A stretch of 64,000 nt of DNA. Source: GCA-2720975 sp964469565 (lineage in GTDB: Bacteria > Planctomycetota > UBA1135 > GCA-002686595). How positions within the stretch are numbered: the stretch's first letter is position 1; each line of letters opens with the position of its first letter. This document shows, piece after piece, positions 54,958-63,883 of the stretch. The notes under the pieces are model-generated. The model made no database searches. It saw only the letters and a list, made by a program, of their open reading frames with translations, and was not told the origin of the DNA. The position numbers and the translations under genes are program-made. The stretch covers positions 135,484-199,483 of the forward strand of contig CAYXZD010000005.1 of the NCBI GenBank assembly GCA_964469565.1. Reading direction: 5' to 3'.

Positions 54958-55066
54958 TGCGTGACAGGACGGGTCGGCCCAAGATACACTGCTTGCCATG
55001 TGCGAGCCTACTGAGCATTCAGAGCGACCGGGGGACTCAGGCCTCGATGAAAGCACCCGGGAAACG
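54958..55066. promoter_or_regulatory. divergent kinase/sigma promoter region
   Basis: About 109 bases separate the preferred starts of the kinase (minus) and the sigma factor (plus). A CATG at 54997-55000 supplies overlapping in-frame ATGs for both genes, so either could start there. No clear -35/-10 pair could be assigned. Confidence 0.4.
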
Positions 55067-55606
55067 ATGAATGAGGCTCAATTCAACGAACTCTACGCCG
55101 AAATCGCGCCTGCGCTCTATGCCTGGGCACGTGCACGCATCCGCAAGGGGCGCGGGGTGCAATTGGACGCTGCAGATCTCATCCAAGAGGTTTGGTGTCG
55201 CGCCTGGAAGGGTGTGGATGCCAGAGGGGACGATGTGCCCCTACGACCATGGCTGTTTCGAATTGCGAAAAACGTGCTGCTCGAAGCCCTACGTTCCAAG
55301 CAAAAACACGCCCACAGTGCTGGATCGGGTCCATCGACACGGCATATGGCCCTCCACAATGCCCCAGACTTCGCAACCACAGTCAGTCGCCGCATGGTGC
55401 GCGATGAAAGCCTGATGGCGTTCGATGAGAACTTGCAAGAACTCCCCGACAGTGATCGGGAACTGGTGCTCCTCTGCGGCCTAGAGGGTCTGCCGCTGAA
55501 GGAAGTTTCCACCCGCCTCGACATCAACCTTGAGGCATTGACGAAGCGCTGGCAGCGGTTGAGAGAACGACTGCACGCCCACCCGGGATTCCGCACGCTC
55601 GTATAG
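55067..55606 (+). CDS. ECF-type RNA polymerase sigma factor
   Basis: With ATG at 55067 the protein has 179 residues starting MNEAQFNELYAEIAP; an in-frame ATG at 54998 would add 23. Region 2 is marked by DAADLIQEVWCRAW and RPWLFRIAKNVLLEAL. Region 4 is LPDSDRELVLLCGLEGLPLKEVS followed by LDINLEALTKRWQRLRERL. It lies head to head with the WD40 kinase, a pairing known for planctomycete ECF sigma factors that may be controlled by phosphorylation instead of an anti-sigma factor. No anti-sigma gene is adjacent. Confidence 0.85.
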   Translation: MNEAQFNELYAEIAPALYAWARARIRKGRGVQLDAADLIQEVWCRAWKGVDARGDDVPLRPWLFRIAKNVLLEALRSKQKHAHSAGSGPSTRHMALHNAPDFATTVSRRMVRDESLMAFDENLQELPDSDRELVLLCGLEGLPLKEVSTRLDINLEALTKRWQRLRERLHAHPGFRTLV

Positions 55607-55661
55607 CCCAAGCTAGACCTACCCGCGGGCTTTCATCAGAGGCCGCCGGTAGAGCCCCTGA

Positions 55662-57002
55662 CTAGATTCCCCTCAGCACGCCGCTCGCATCTCCTAGTTG
55701 CAAGCCATTGATCTCCACACCCATGCGTTCCAAGAGCGCGAGGTGAAGATTATTGAGCGGGGTGTCTGTCGCCCAGGTCAAGTGTCGACCGGGCGTGAGA
55801 GTTCCACCGCCACCGCCTGCGAGTAGCACGGGCAAGTCGTGGTGACTATGGGTGTTTCCATCACCGATGCCGGAACCGTAGAGCAGCATACTGGCGTCAA
55901 GCAAACTGGACTCCCCGACGGGCACGTCACGCAGCCGATCAAGGAAATAGGCGAAGAGTTCAAGGTGGTGCTGGTTGATTGCGCGAATCACTGCCACCTT
56001 GCTCGCCTCCCCCCGATGATGGGAGAGGGCGTGATGCCCCTCGGTGGATCCCAACTCCGGATAGGCTCGGTTGCTGCCCTCGTTTCCGATCATCAAGGTG
56101 GCAATCCTTGTTTGATCGGTGGCCAAGGCCAGCACCAGCACGTCCGCAAGCAATTTGAAGTGTTGCTCAAGAGAGTTGAATGATCCCGAGGGTCGTGCCT
56201 CGTCAGGCACTTCGTCGACGCGCAGCTGTTCGAAGTGCTGTAGGCGCCGCTCAAGCTCGCGCAAACCGCTCTCGTACTCATCCAAGCGAGCCAGGTCCGA
56301 CGCACCGAGGCTCTTGCGCAAATCACTTGCGTCGGCGCGTACAAAATCAAGGATAGACCTGCGTTGCTTCCTCAATGTTGCCTGGTTTGCCACTTCGCAG
56401 GGAGCCAATCCCCCACGAAAGAGTCGATCAAACACGAGGGTAGGATTCGTCTCCTTGCCCGCCGGGGTCTGGGCCGTTTCCCAAGACACGAAGCTGGAAT
56501 AGGCACAGGCATAGCCCGAATCACACTGGCCAGAGAGGCGCCCTCCTTCCGTCCCCAACTGAATGGACCGCACCGGCGTGCGCTGACCCACGGCGCGAGC
56601 AGCCACTTGATCTGCAGAGATTCCGATCCCGATGGCCCCATCGGCCTTGAGCGCCTGCACGCCCGTCAAGAAAGTCGCCGCAGCACGCGCATGGTCACCC
56701 GCACCGTCACCGTTGGCTCGCGCCTTAGCTTGGGTGAGGCCGGACAATACTTGAATTGCACCCACGTGCCTCTGCAATGGTGCCAGCATGGGCGAGAGTG
56801 TCTTGAGAACGGTCGGGGCCTGTGGACCGTGCTCCCCGGTATCCCCCACCATCCATCCCCCCGGGGCAAGGCCATTGGGCACATACAAGTACACGAGCCG
56901 CCGGGGAGTTTCTTCGCCCACCTTCGCAGTCCACTCCAGCCAGGGCAGAGACAGGCACACACCGCTTCCCCGCAAGAAGCTACGCCTGGACAAGCGGGTC
57001 AT
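55662..57002 (-). CDS. DUF1552 family Tat-exported protein
   Basis: The 446-residue protein starts with a twin-arginine signal (RRSFLRG at 6-12, then a hydrophobic stretch). The remainder matches DUF1552, a family almost always encoded beside DUF1592-type cytochromes in planctomycetes; typical pieces are RRLVYLYVPNGLAPGGWM and MLLYGSGIGDGNTHSHHDLPVLLAGGGGG. Biochemical function is unknown. Its ATG overlaps the DUF1592 gene stop by four bases, so the two form a coupled operon. Confidence 0.9.
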   Translation of the reverse strand: MTRLSRRSFLRGSGVCLSLPWLEWTAKVGEETPRRLVYLYVPNGLAPGGWMVGDTGEHGPQAPTVLKTLSPMLAPLQRHVGAIQVLSGLTQAKARANGDGAGDHARAAATFLTGVQALKADGAIGIGISADQVAARAVGQRTPVRSIQLGTEGGRLSGQCDSGYACAYSSFVSWETAQTPAGKETNPTLVFDRLFRGGLAPCEVANQATLRKQRRSILDFVRADASDLRKSLGASDLARLDEYESGLRELERRLQHFEQLRVDEVPDEARPSGSFNSLEQHFKLLADVLVLALATDQTRIATLMIGNEGSNRAYPELGSTEGHHALSHHRGEASKVAVIRAINQHHLELFAYFLDRLRDVPVGESSLLDASMLLYGSGIGDGNTHSHHDLPVLLAGGGGGTLTPGRHLTWATDTPLNNLHLALLERMGVEINGLQLGDASGVLRGI

Positions 57003-59245
57003 TGCCCACCTCCGACGCGTACATGGGTGAAGGGCTCACTACAGGCTATGCGAAGTATGACGGCCCGAAGGCTCAACTCCCCGAGTGCAGGCTCGGTCGC
57101 GGTCAGCATTTCACTCTCTGCGAGGGTCAAGGGGCGGCCCAGTGCGTAGGTTCCAAGCTTATCGACGAGGGCCTCGATAAAGCGGCCATCGGAACGCAGA
57201 GATTGCACAAGGTCGAGCGGGCCGGTGAACTCTGTCCCATCCGGCATCTTCCCGCTGGCATCAACAGTGGTAGGGCCCATGGCCTGATCGTATTCCATTC
57301 TCCAGCCCCCCCTAGGACCGTAGTTCTCTAATCCGAATCCAATCGGGTCCATGGCATCGTGGCACACGGCACAGGCCGGATCGAGGCGGTGCTTCTCCCA
57401 GAGTTCACGCAAGCTGAGTGCCTCCCCAGTCTCCGGCTCCGCCAGGGCATTGGGCAGGGCGGGAGCACCACTCTGCGCCACCCCTAGGAGTGCCTCCAGC
57501 ACCCACTTTCCCCGGCGCACAGGCGAGGTGCGTTGTGCTTCACTGGTCAAGGTAAGGACCGCGGCTTGCCCTAGAACCCCCCTGCGTTCAGTCCCCCCTA
57601 GGGACAACCGCTGGGCCCCCGGTTCTGCCGGGACGGGCAGGCCATACAGTTCCGCGAGGAGCGGATTCGCAACGGTCCAATCAGCCTCCAGCAATTCCCA
57701 AACACTGCGCTTCTCTCGAAGGACTGCGTCAAAAAAATCCACGCTCTCCCCGAGCATCGCAGGCAACAGGCCCGGGCTAGGCTCGAACTCTTCGGCGCGC
57801 TCCTCAAGGGCTCGTAATTGCAACCACTGCAAGGTGAACGATTCGCTCAGGGCCTGGCTGCGAAGATCATCCAGCAGGCGCTCGGCCCAGCTCAGGTAGC
57901 CGATTTCATCATCGAGCTCCCCTGCATTCGCAGCCGCGAGCAAGGCGGGCGAAGGAGCACAGCCCCACAGAAAAAACGACAAGCGAGAAGCCAGCTCATG
58001 CCCATTCAAGCGGCGCAAGGCGCCCGTTTCTAGCCCATCGGGATCGGGCTCGGTCCGTAAGATAAAGCGAGGTGAAGCCAATAGCGCAGTCACCCACAGG
58101 CGCAGTCGCCGGTTGGCGGACTGTTCATCAGATCCACACTCACCCAGTCCCCAGCCCACCAATCGCTGGACCTCAAGTTCACCGGCGGGCCTGCGCCACA
58201 ATCGCTCAATCAAGTGAGCGAGGACAGCATGTTCACCTGAATCGGCCCCATGCTGATCCCGCACAGCTGCCATGGCGACCTGGAATCCACTGGGCGGGGG
58301 CGCATCCATTGGCCCCACCAACTCGATCCACTCCACGCCGAGGTTTCGATCCCGCCGGGCGGGGTCGGGGTGTTGGGGATCAAAAAAATCATTGACGAAT
58401 GCGGCCCCCACGGTGCGCTGGCCCGCTTCGAGCTCGCACTCAATTCCATGGACCTCGCTGGGCTGGCCGCGCAAGGCCGCCACCTCAAACTCCGCCAACC
58501 GCTTCCCCTTGAGCACGAGGGCCATGCGGGCTAATTCATCACCCGCTTGGGTCGCCGCCGCCGCGGCTTGCAATCGATAGCGGCCCGAACGCGGGATGGT
58601 AAACGTGGTCTTGATCGTACCGTTCGTAGAGAGGTAACGGTACTTGCCGCGCTGGTTGCCGCTGAGCTTGTCGGCAAGGTGCCTCACCCGAGGCGGGTTG
58701 GCACTGAGGTCAAGGGGCACCGCTAAGGCTGCAATCGACTCAGCGGCCTGTAGATACTTCTCCACGGAGAGATCGCTCAAGGTCAGGCTCGCCGCCACGG
58801 TGTCGAAACCAAATCCGATTCCATCGGGTGGAAAGAACCCCGCGGCATCGAATTCAACTCCAAACACGTCGCGCACCGTGCGACTGTATTGCTCCGCATT
58901 CAGTCGGCGCACAATGGGTGCGCAGGATTCTTCGCCCTCGGCGAGAACACGTTCGATCGCCTGAATCACTCGCTCGCGCTCTGCACGATCCGGCTGGGGC
59001 GAATCTCTCGGCGGCATCTCATGCAGATCAACCACTGCCGCCACATCCTCCCAGGTCAACCGATCCGCGCGGGCCTGGTGCCCCGCGCGGGCTTGGGTCA
59101 GCACCAAGTCAACATCTTCGCTGGGTCGAGCGTGGCATTCACTGCAGAACCTTTCAATGAAAGGCACAACCACTCCCCCAAACTCATCCGGAGGCGGATC
59201 GCTGAGCGCACAGGCCATCAGGGCTAGTGGAAACGAGATTGCCAT
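56999..59245 (-). CDS. DUF1592/DUF1588/DUF1585 cytochrome c-like protein
   Basis: From the ATG at 59245 the protein has 748 residues with a short hydrophobic start (MAISFPLALMACALS). A heme c site CSECH (34-38) lies in an N-terminal cytochrome domain. The DUF1587/1595/1592 core follows (RRLNAEQYSRTVRDVFGV, LASRLSFFLWG, VWELLEADWTVANPLLAELYG). A second heme-like motif CAVCH precedes DPIGFGLENYGP near the C terminus. Planctomycete genomes carry many such genes, thought to act in exported redox or polysaccharide-related processes. It forms an operon with the DUF1552 gene. Confidence 0.88.
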   Translation of the reverse strand: MAISFPLALMACALSDPPPDEFGGVVVPFIERFCSECHARPSEDVDLVLTQARAGHQARADRLTWEDVAAVVDLHEMPPRDSPQPDRAERERVIQAIERVLAEGEESCAPIVRRLNAEQYSRTVRDVFGVEFDAAGFFPPDGIGFGFDTVAASLTLSDLSVEKYLQAAESIAALAVPLDLSANPPRVRHLADKLSGNQRGKYRYLSTNGTIKTTFTIPRSGRYRLQAAAAATQAGDELARMALVLKGKRLAEFEVAALRGQPSEVHGIECELEAGQRTVGAAFVNDFFDPQHPDPARRDRNLGVEWIELVGPMDAPPPSGFQVAMAAVRDQHGADSGEHAVLAHLIERLWRRPAGELEVQRLVGWGLGECGSDEQSANRRLRLWVTALLASPRFILRTEPDPDGLETGALRRLNGHELASRLSFFLWGCAPSPALLAAANAGELDDEIGYLSWAERLLDDLRSQALSESFTLQWLQLRALEERAEEFEPSPGLLPAMLGESVDFFDAVLREKRSVWELLEADWTVANPLLAELYGLPVPAEPGAQRLSLGGTERRGVLGQAAVLTLTSEAQRTSPVRRGKWVLEALLGVAQSGAPALPNALAEPETGEALSLRELWEKHRLDPACAVCHDAMDPIGFGLENYGPRGGWRMEYDQAMGPTTVDASGKMPDGTEFTGPLDLVQSLRSDGRFIEALVDKLGTYALGRPLTLAESEMLTATEPALGELSLRAVILRIACSEPFTHVRVGGGQ

Positions 59246-59333
59246 GGCATCCAGCTTACGCTGTTCCTGAGCAGGAGTGTGCATCGAGTCTAGACCCACG
59301 ACGCTCACTCGCAGGCGCCCCCTCTCATTCACC

Positions 59334-61445
59334 TTACAGGGACTCGTAGGGGGTAACCTCATCAAAGGTCACGCGCACTTTCATGCTCCCCAGCTTGCAG
59401 ACCACCTCACGCTTGTCGCGCTTGATGCGGTGAACAAGCATGCGCTGCCTATAGCGGGGCAGGTAAACAAGGCTGCCCTTGCTCAGCGACGCAAGGAATG
59501 CTTCCCTGCGTTCGCTCAGACTTGCACCCGTCAAGTCGTTTTCCAACTCATGCAGCAGATCTCTCAAGGCCACCGCAGCTTCATTGGGGATTTGGTCCAG
59601 CAGGGCTTGGGCACGCTCGAGTTTGCGCAGGGCATCCCGCACCCGTTCCTCGATTCCCTTCTGAGCCTCAGCCTCCAGTTGCTCCCCACGCCGATCAAGA
59701 TCGTCACGCACCTCCTCCAGTTCCCTGATTCGGGCGCGAGCCTCATCAAGCCGGGTCTCCGCATCTGCACGCAGCCCCTCCGCTGCGGTACGAGCCGTAC
59801 GCACCTCCTCCATCAAACTGGCCAGCTCCCCCTCCCGGCGTTCCCGCAGGCCGTCTGCCCGCTGCACCACGGCATCAGGAATGCCAAGACGCCGTGCGAT
59901 CACCAGGGCACCCGATTCCCCCGGGGTTCCGATCAGCAAGCGATAAAGGGGCTGCAGGCTATGCACATCGAACTCAGTGCAGGCGTTTTCCGCACGGGCG
60001 TGGCGGAACGCAAACTCCTTGAGTTTGCCGATGTGAGTCGAGCATAGAGTCGGCACCTGCTTGCGGAGCAATTGTTCGAGAACGGCCTCACCCAAGGCTG
60101 CACCTTCCTCCGGATCGGTGCCGCCGCCTAACTCGTCGAGCAGAACCAGAGTCCTATCGCCCGCGTGGGCGAGTGCGTCCTTGATGCGGACGAGGTGGGA
60201 CGCAAAGGTCGACAGGTTTTGGCCAATCTCCTGCTCATCCCCGATATCAGCACTGACCCGCTCGAACAACGGAACGGTGGTCCCCATCGCTGCGGGGACA
60301 GGCAGTCCACAACAGGTCATGAGGGTGAAGAGGCCTGCAGTCTTCAGGGCCAGGGTTTTCCCACCGGTGTTGGGGCCCGTGATGATGAGCATGTCAAAAG
60401 CGCCGCCTAGCCGAAGATCGATGGGCACGACGGTGGGAATCTCCTGCAGTCTCTGCTGCTCAAGCAGCAGCGGGTGACGGGCGGCGCGCAGGAGCAAGCC
60501 CGGTGCAGCACCCTCGTCCCCAGGCTGCAAGGCCGCCACGGCATCGTGGCGATTCGCAAAGCGCGCGCCAATCGAGGCCATCTCGATGCGGGCGAGACCG
60601 TCCCCCAGTTTCTCAAGTGATCCACTCGCTGCTCTCAGGGTGCTAGAGAGTTCTAACAAGATGCGCTCAATCTCGCGGTGGATGTCTGAGCGCAATTCCG
60701 CCAGTCGGTTACCCGGCTGTACAACTTCGTCGGGCTCGACAAAGACGCTTTCTCCACTCTGTGAACGATCGTGCACCAGTCCCCGGACACGCCCCGAGCT
60801 CTTGAACCGCACGGCGAGTACTGGGCGTCCCCCGCGCCTGTGCACCGCCGAGTCCGAAAGCACCGCACGCACCTCGGGACGGGCCAGAATCATCTTCAGT
60901 AAACCCTCGATGTGGGAGCTGAGTTCACTCTCTTCAGCACGCATGCGCGCTAGGAGGGCGGAAGCTTCACGGCGCACACGTCCGCGTACGTCAAGAACAT
61001 GATCGATGGCCTCCACGAGGGCACCTAACCGGGGGAGCGACCGGGCCACCGCCGCCAACTCGGGCACCTGCTCGGCCCGCTCGCCAAACCAATCGGCCAG
61101 CCGAATCCCAGCTTGGCACACCCCGCGCACAGCCATGCACCGCTCCTCGTCGTAGGCCCGCTGACGGTGCCCCCCTGACTCGAGCGGGGCAGGGTCAGTG
61201 ACACCCGCAAGGCTGGGACTGTCCTCCAGATGATTGAGCCGCTGCATCTCGCGCACCCGCTCCAACGCTGCCCTAGCCTCCTTGGGTGGCAGGGGGCCCA
61301 ATTCGAGCAGCGCCCGCCGACCGAGTGAACTGTCGGCCAATCCAACGAACAACTCCAACACACCCTCAAACTCCAGCACCGGCGCCGAGTAGCGCAGGCG
61401 TGCAGATTCTAGGGCTCGGGTATCCTCGGAACTGTAGCAGAGCAT
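59334..61445 (-). CDS. mutS2: MutS2 ATPase lacking the Smr domain
   Basis: From the ATG at 61445 the protein has 703 residues. Core MutS2 features are present: Walker A ITGPNTGGKT, a signature helix region, Walker B LVLLDELGGGTDPEEG and STHIGKLKEFAF. A long charged coiled coil follows, and then a KOW-like segment (KGSLVYLPRYRQRMLVHRIKRD). The protein ends at FDEVTPYESL, where Bacillus MutS2 (about 785 residues) continues into the Smr nuclease domain, which is absent. MutS2 is implicated in recombination suppression and in splitting collided ribosomes. It is divergent from the metB-like gene. Confidence 0.88.
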   Translation of the reverse strand: MLCYSSEDTRALESARLRYSAPVLEFEGVLELFVGLADSSLGRRALLELGPLPPKEARAALERVREMQRLNHLEDSPSLAGVTDPAPLESGGHRQRAYDEERCMAVRGVCQAGIRLADWFGERAEQVPELAAVARSLPRLGALVEAIDHVLDVRGRVRREASALLARMRAEESELSSHIEGLLKMILARPEVRAVLSDSAVHRRGGRPVLAVRFKSSGRVRGLVHDRSQSGESVFVEPDEVVQPGNRLAELRSDIHREIERILLELSSTLRAASGSLEKLGDGLARIEMASIGARFANRHDAVAALQPGDEGAAPGLLLRAARHPLLLEQQRLQEIPTVVPIDLRLGGAFDMLIITGPNTGGKTLALKTAGLFTLMTCCGLPVPAAMGTTVPLFERVSADIGDEQEIGQNLSTFASHLVRIKDALAHAGDRTLVLLDELGGGTDPEEGAALGEAVLEQLLRKQVPTLCSTHIGKLKEFAFRHARAENACTEFDVHSLQPLYRLLIGTPGESGALVIARRLGIPDAVVQRADGLRERREGELASLMEEVRTARTAAEGLRADAETRLDEARARIRELEEVRDDLDRRGEQLEAEAQKGIEERVRDALRKLERAQALLDQIPNEAAVALRDLLHELENDLTGASLSERREAFLASLSKGSLVYLPRYRQRMLVHRIKRDKREVVCKLGSMKVRVTFDEVTPYESL

Positions 61446-61481
61446 GGTAGACCAAGAGGCTACCGCATACGATGTGCTGCC
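61446..61481. promoter_or_regulatory. 36-base divergent gap between mutS2 and metB-like gene
   Basis: Only 36 bases separate the two divergent starts, so their promoters must overlap each other or lie inside the opposite coding region. Poor conservation at the N terminus of either protein leaves some freedom in the true starts. Confidence 0.4.
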
Positions 61482-62675
61482 ATGACCTCCCAAGACCAGC
61501 AATCCAACTCAGCTCCCGACTCCACGGCCTTCGAAACCCGCGCAATTCACGCGGGTCAGGAGCCCGACCCCCTCACAGGCGCGGTGATGACGCCCGTTTA
61601 CATGACGAGCACCTATGCTCAGAATGCACCTGGGGACACGATTGGGGGCTATGAGTACTCCCGCAGCCACAACCCCACTCGCACGGCACTGCAGGAGAAT
61701 CTCGCCTCCCTAGAGGGAGGCACCTTTGGCCTGTGCTTCAGTTCGGGCTTGGCCGCTGCGAGTGCACTGCTCTCCCGCTTTGTGCCCGGTGACCACATCG
61801 TCGCCGGAAACGACCTGTATGGAGGAACCTACAGGTTGTTCACAAAGATCTTCGAGCGTTACGGCATCGAATTCACATTCGTCGATACCACCGATCCGAC
61901 AACGGTTCGCAACGCCATGCGGGCCAACACCCGCATGCTCTACGTCGAGAGCCCATCGAATCCCCTGCTCAACCTGACCGACATCTCCGCGATGGCCGAG
62001 ATCGCTCAGGCTTCAAGTGCGTTGCTCACAGTCGACAATACCTTCGCCACCCCCTACCTGCAAACGCCCCTCTCATTGGGCGCCGATTTGGTCTTGCATT
62101 CCCTCACAAAGTATCTCGGAGGCCACTCGGATGTCGTCGGCGGCGCACTCGTAGGGAACGATGAGGCCCTGTGTGAGGACCTAGCGTTCTACCAGAACTC
62201 TAGCGGCGGAACGCCCGGCCCCATGGATTCATTCTTGGTACTGCGCGGCACCAAGACACTCGCCCTGCGCATGGACCGGCACTGCTCCAACGCCCTCACA
62301 ATCGCGCAACACCTCGAAGCCCAAGAGTGTGTTGAGCGGGTGTTTTACCCGGGCCTGCCCTCACATCCTCAGCACGGGATCTGCACTCGCCAGATGCGCG
62401 CCGGCGGAGGCATGGTTTCCTTCGAACTCACCGGGGGTGTGCAGGCTGGCGAGACTTTTGCCAGTAGCACCCATCTGTTCACCCTGGCCGAATCCCTCGG
62501 TGGGGTCGAGTCTCTTGTGGAGACTCCTCCAAGCATGACCCATGCATCGATCCCCCCTGAAGTGCGTCGCGAGGCCGGCTTGGCGGACGGACTGGTACGG
62601 CTCTCGGTCGGCGTCGAACACGTCGACGATCTCCTCGCTGACGTAGATCAAGCCCTCGCCCAAGCTTGTAGCTAG
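61482..62675 (+). CDS. metB: cystathionine gamma-synthase/lyase-type PLP enzyme
   Basis: This Cys/Met metabolism PLP enzyme has 397 residues. The PLP lysine is Lys210 in LHSLTKYLGGHSDV. Other landmarks are YEYSRSHNPTR (57-67), FSSGLAAASALLS and YVESPSNPLLN. Cystathionine gamma-synthase, gamma-lyase and beta-lyase cannot be separated reliably by motif. The homocysteine methyltransferase gene downstream (189-base gap) supports a role in methionine synthesis. Confidence 0.88.
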   Translation: MTSQDQQSNSAPDSTAFETRAIHAGQEPDPLTGAVMTPVYMTSTYAQNAPGDTIGGYEYSRSHNPTRTALQENLASLEGGTFGLCFSSGLAAASALLSRFVPGDHIVAGNDLYGGTYRLFTKIFERYGIEFTFVDTTDPTTVRNAMRANTRMLYVESPSNPLLNLTDISAMAEIAQASSALLTVDNTFATPYLQTPLSLGADLVLHSLTKYLGGHSDVVGGALVGNDEALCEDLAFYQNSSGGTPGPMDSFLVLRGTKTLALRMDRHCSNALTIAQHLEAQECVERVFYPGLPSHPQHGICTRQMRAGGGMVSFELTGGVQAGETFASSTHLFTLAESLGGVESLVETPPSMTHASIPPEVRREAGLADGLVRLSVGVEHVDDLLADVDQALAQACS

Positions 62676-62711
62676 GGAAGTCCCAAGGGCGACCCGCGCC
62701 CACCGCGCGGG

Positions 62712-62732
62712 CGGGCCGGGGATTCCGGCCCG
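62712..62732 (+). terminator. GC-rich hairpin downstream of metB-like gene
   Basis: CGGGCCGG (62712-62719) pairs perfectly with CCGGCCCG (62725-62732) across GGATT. It lies 36 bases after the stop codon. There is no U-run, so it may be a Rho-type or RNA-stabilising structure. A second, weaker stem (CCCGCG/CGCGGG) lies just before it. Confidence 0.45.
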
Positions 62733-62864
62733 TCGGGACTGTGGGGAGAATTCCTGGCGGTGAACGGGGCCGCTCCACCCTAGGCGCCTAGGCCACTGCG
62801 GTTGCAGATTGGGCCAAGCCACTCCCCCTATGCACGTGGCACGCGCAAACTCTAGGCTGAACCC

Positions 62865-63815
62865 ATGGCCCGCGAGCAACCCATCGAAGACACACCAGGT
62901 CCGATCCAGGGCAACGCCGCACTCTCGGTGCGACTCTCCCGTGGGCCCCTACTCATGGACGCGGCACTCGGCACAGCACTGCTCGCCATCAATCCCAAAG
63001 GGCTTCCCGTAGCGACATGGTTGACCCAGCACCCCCAGGCGGTGCTCGACATTCACCACTCCCACCGCAAGGCAGGGGCCCGGGTCCTCCATACCCATAC
63101 GTTTCGAGCTGGCTCCCTCGCTCTGCCCACGGATTCCAGCCCTTCGATGGAGGAGCTCAATCACCTCGCCGTCGACCTTGCACGTCAAGCAGCGGGTGTG
63201 GCCGAGCAAGGCGAGCAGGCTCTCGTCTCTGGCTGCATCGGCCCAACAGGATTGGGGCGGGGGGCCTCGGGGCCCGAATCCCCCCTCGGCGATCCCGCCC
63301 AAATCAAGGATGCCATCGCCTCTCAAGCCGAGGTCTTGATCGAAGCGGGGGTGGACTGCATCGGCCTTGAAACCTTCGGCTGTGCCTTGGAAGCTGCGAT
63401 CGCCCTCGATGCGGTACGGGGACTCGGCCGGGGCGTCGAGGTCAGCGTCTGCCTGACCTTGGGCCCCATCGGTCCTACCGGTGAGTTCATCACCCGGGCG
63501 GGCCAGGATCTCGGCGCAGCCGTCTCGGCCCTTGATCAAGCTGGCTGCACCGCCCTAGGCGTGAACTGCAACACCAGCGCCGAGGTGCTTGCTGCACTGC
63601 CGACCATCCTCGCAAACACGAGCCTGCCCGTGATGGCCCTCCCCAATGCGGGTAAGCCTCGCAAGATGGCTCGGGGTTGGGTCTATGATCAGTCGCCCGA
63701 AGAATGGAGCCAAGAAGTCCTGCAGGCGGTGACTCTGGGAGCCCGTGCAGTGGGAGGTTGTTGTGGCACTGGCCCCGAGCAACTCGTGCTGGTTCGCCAG
63801 CAACTGGAAGGCTGA
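62865..63815 (+). CDS. homocysteine S-methyltransferase family protein
   Basis: The 316-residue protein is a barrel of the MHT/BHMT/MetH-N family that methylates homocysteine to methionine. Zinc ligands are visible as Cys235 (GVNCNTS) and Cys299-Cys300 (GGCCGTGP). The early MDAALGTAL and HTHTFRAG segments are family-typical. The methyl donor (S-methylmethionine, betaine or another) cannot be read from the sequence. It lies downstream of the metB-like gene, giving a plausible transsulfuration-to-methionine pair. Confidence 0.85.
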   Translation: MAREQPIEDTPGPIQGNAALSVRLSRGPLLMDAALGTALLAINPKGLPVATWLTQHPQAVLDIHHSHRKAGARVLHTHTFRAGSLALPTDSSPSMEELNHLAVDLARQAAGVAEQGEQALVSGCIGPTGLGRGASGPESPLGDPAQIKDAIASQAEVLIEAGVDCIGLETFGCALEAAIALDAVRGLGRGVEVSVCLTLGPIGPTGEFITRAGQDLGAAVSALDQAGCTALGVNCNTSAEVLAALPTILANTSLPVMALPNAGKPRKMARGWVYDQSPEEWSQEVLQAVTLGARAVGGCCGTGPEQLVLVRQQLEG

Positions 63816-63883
63816 CCGTAGAACGAAACGCAATCCCACCGCAAACGAACCGCCAAAACGGCGCCACACCTCTCGGGGGATCC

